NCBI GenBank assembly: GCA_021397835.1
Contig: JAJFZO010000234.1
Coordinates: 1,135,001 to 1,199,000, forward strand
DNA from: Moringa oleifera
Taxonomy: Eukaryota; Streptophyta; Magnoliopsida; Brassicales; Moringaceae
Reading direction: 5' to 3'
DNA: 64,000 nucleotides
Both the position numbers and the translations under genes were made by a program. The notes beneath the pieces were generated by a model. It saw nothing but the letters and a program-made list of their open reading frames with translations. It did not search any database and was not told where the DNA came from. Shown piece after piece: positions 63,697 to 64,000 of the stretch. The first letter of the stretch is position 1. Each line of letters opens with the position of its first letter.

Positions 63697-64000
63697 GACA
63701 GTCCTAATTTTGTTTTAGGAATGTCTAGTGCCAAAGTCACCAAATGGTAAGTCGCCATTCCCTAAAACGGACTATATAATGTACTTTATCTGTTGGGTTA
63801 CGGGGACATTTTACCAAATGTTTATATTATATCAATCTACCCTTATGTGATTCCTATTGAAGCATATACAGGGGGGGTGTAGGGAGGATGATTTCAAAGT
63901 AGACTCCCTATTCATTAGATAGAGAAAGAGAAGATCGCCAAGATTTCGTGATCTGCTGCCGAACTTATTCCAATTCAATGAGCATTTCAATATTATGCCT
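63697..64000. other. ycf15-trnL spacer with edge of trnL-CAA
   Basis: Inverted counterpart of 38003-38305. The last five bases (TGCCT) are the 3' end of a minus-strand trnL-CAA that continues outside the window. No other gene. Confidence 0.8.

Overview
This window is flowering-plant nuclear DNA. It consists mostly of decayed plastid DNA (a nuclear plastid insertion, NUPT), broken by about 10 kb of nuclear sequence carrying a CACTA (En/Spm-type) transposon and a fragment of a host RNA-binding-protein gene. It is not a working chloroplast genome. Almost every plastid gene has stops and frameshifts, mostly C-to-T and G-to-A changes (TGG to TAG/TGA, CAA/CAG to TAA/TAG, ATG to ATA). Segments that are distant in a normal plastome are fused, and the trnQ-atpA region and ycf2 are each present more than once.

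Layout: (A) 1-29818 runs ycf2(-), trnI-CAU, rpl23, rpl2, then across the inverted-repeat/large-single-copy border into trnH, psbA, trnK/matK, rps16, trnQ, psbK, psbI, trnS, trnG exon 1, atpA, atpI, rps2, part of rpoC2, trnD, trnY, trnE, trnT, psbD and part of psbC, with deletions at 17.93, 19.2 and 24.68 kb. (M) 29819-39097 is an inverted-repeat piece: 16S rRNA, trnV-GAC, rps12 3' exons, rps7, ndhB, trnL-CAA, ycf15 and the ycf2 C-terminus. (B) 39098-46940 repeats the atpH-atpF-atpA-trnR-trnG-trnS-psbI-psbK-trnQ region in inverted orientation to A. (N) 46941-57061 is nuclear: a CAG/CTG-rich stretch, an antisense UBP1-like (oligouridylate-binding protein) fragment with introns, and a CACTA element with palindromic subterminal repeats, a TNP2-type transposase and a Transposase_24/Ulp1-protease gene. 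(C) 57062-64000 is a second long ycf2, inverted to the first, followed by ycf15 and the edge of trnL-CAA.

B plus C form a right arm inverted to A. Opposite arms share disabling mutations: a one-base loss in psbK, a Gln-to-stop in atpA, and two Trp-to-stop changes in ycf2. This is best explained by a single insertion that decayed in the nucleus and was then duplicated in inverted orientation. The right arm lacks the counterpart of about 5.96-15.18 kb, and exactly there lies the 10.1 kb UBP1/CACTA block.

None of the plastid genes is expected to make a product here. psbI is the exception in form only: both copies keep the full 36-codon frame, which fits its small size. The transposase genes also carry stops. 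I did not find a convincing new molecular system; the notable content is the structure and history of the locus. Family assignments come from recognising conserved protein and tRNA sequences by eye, with no database search, so the plant lineage is not named.
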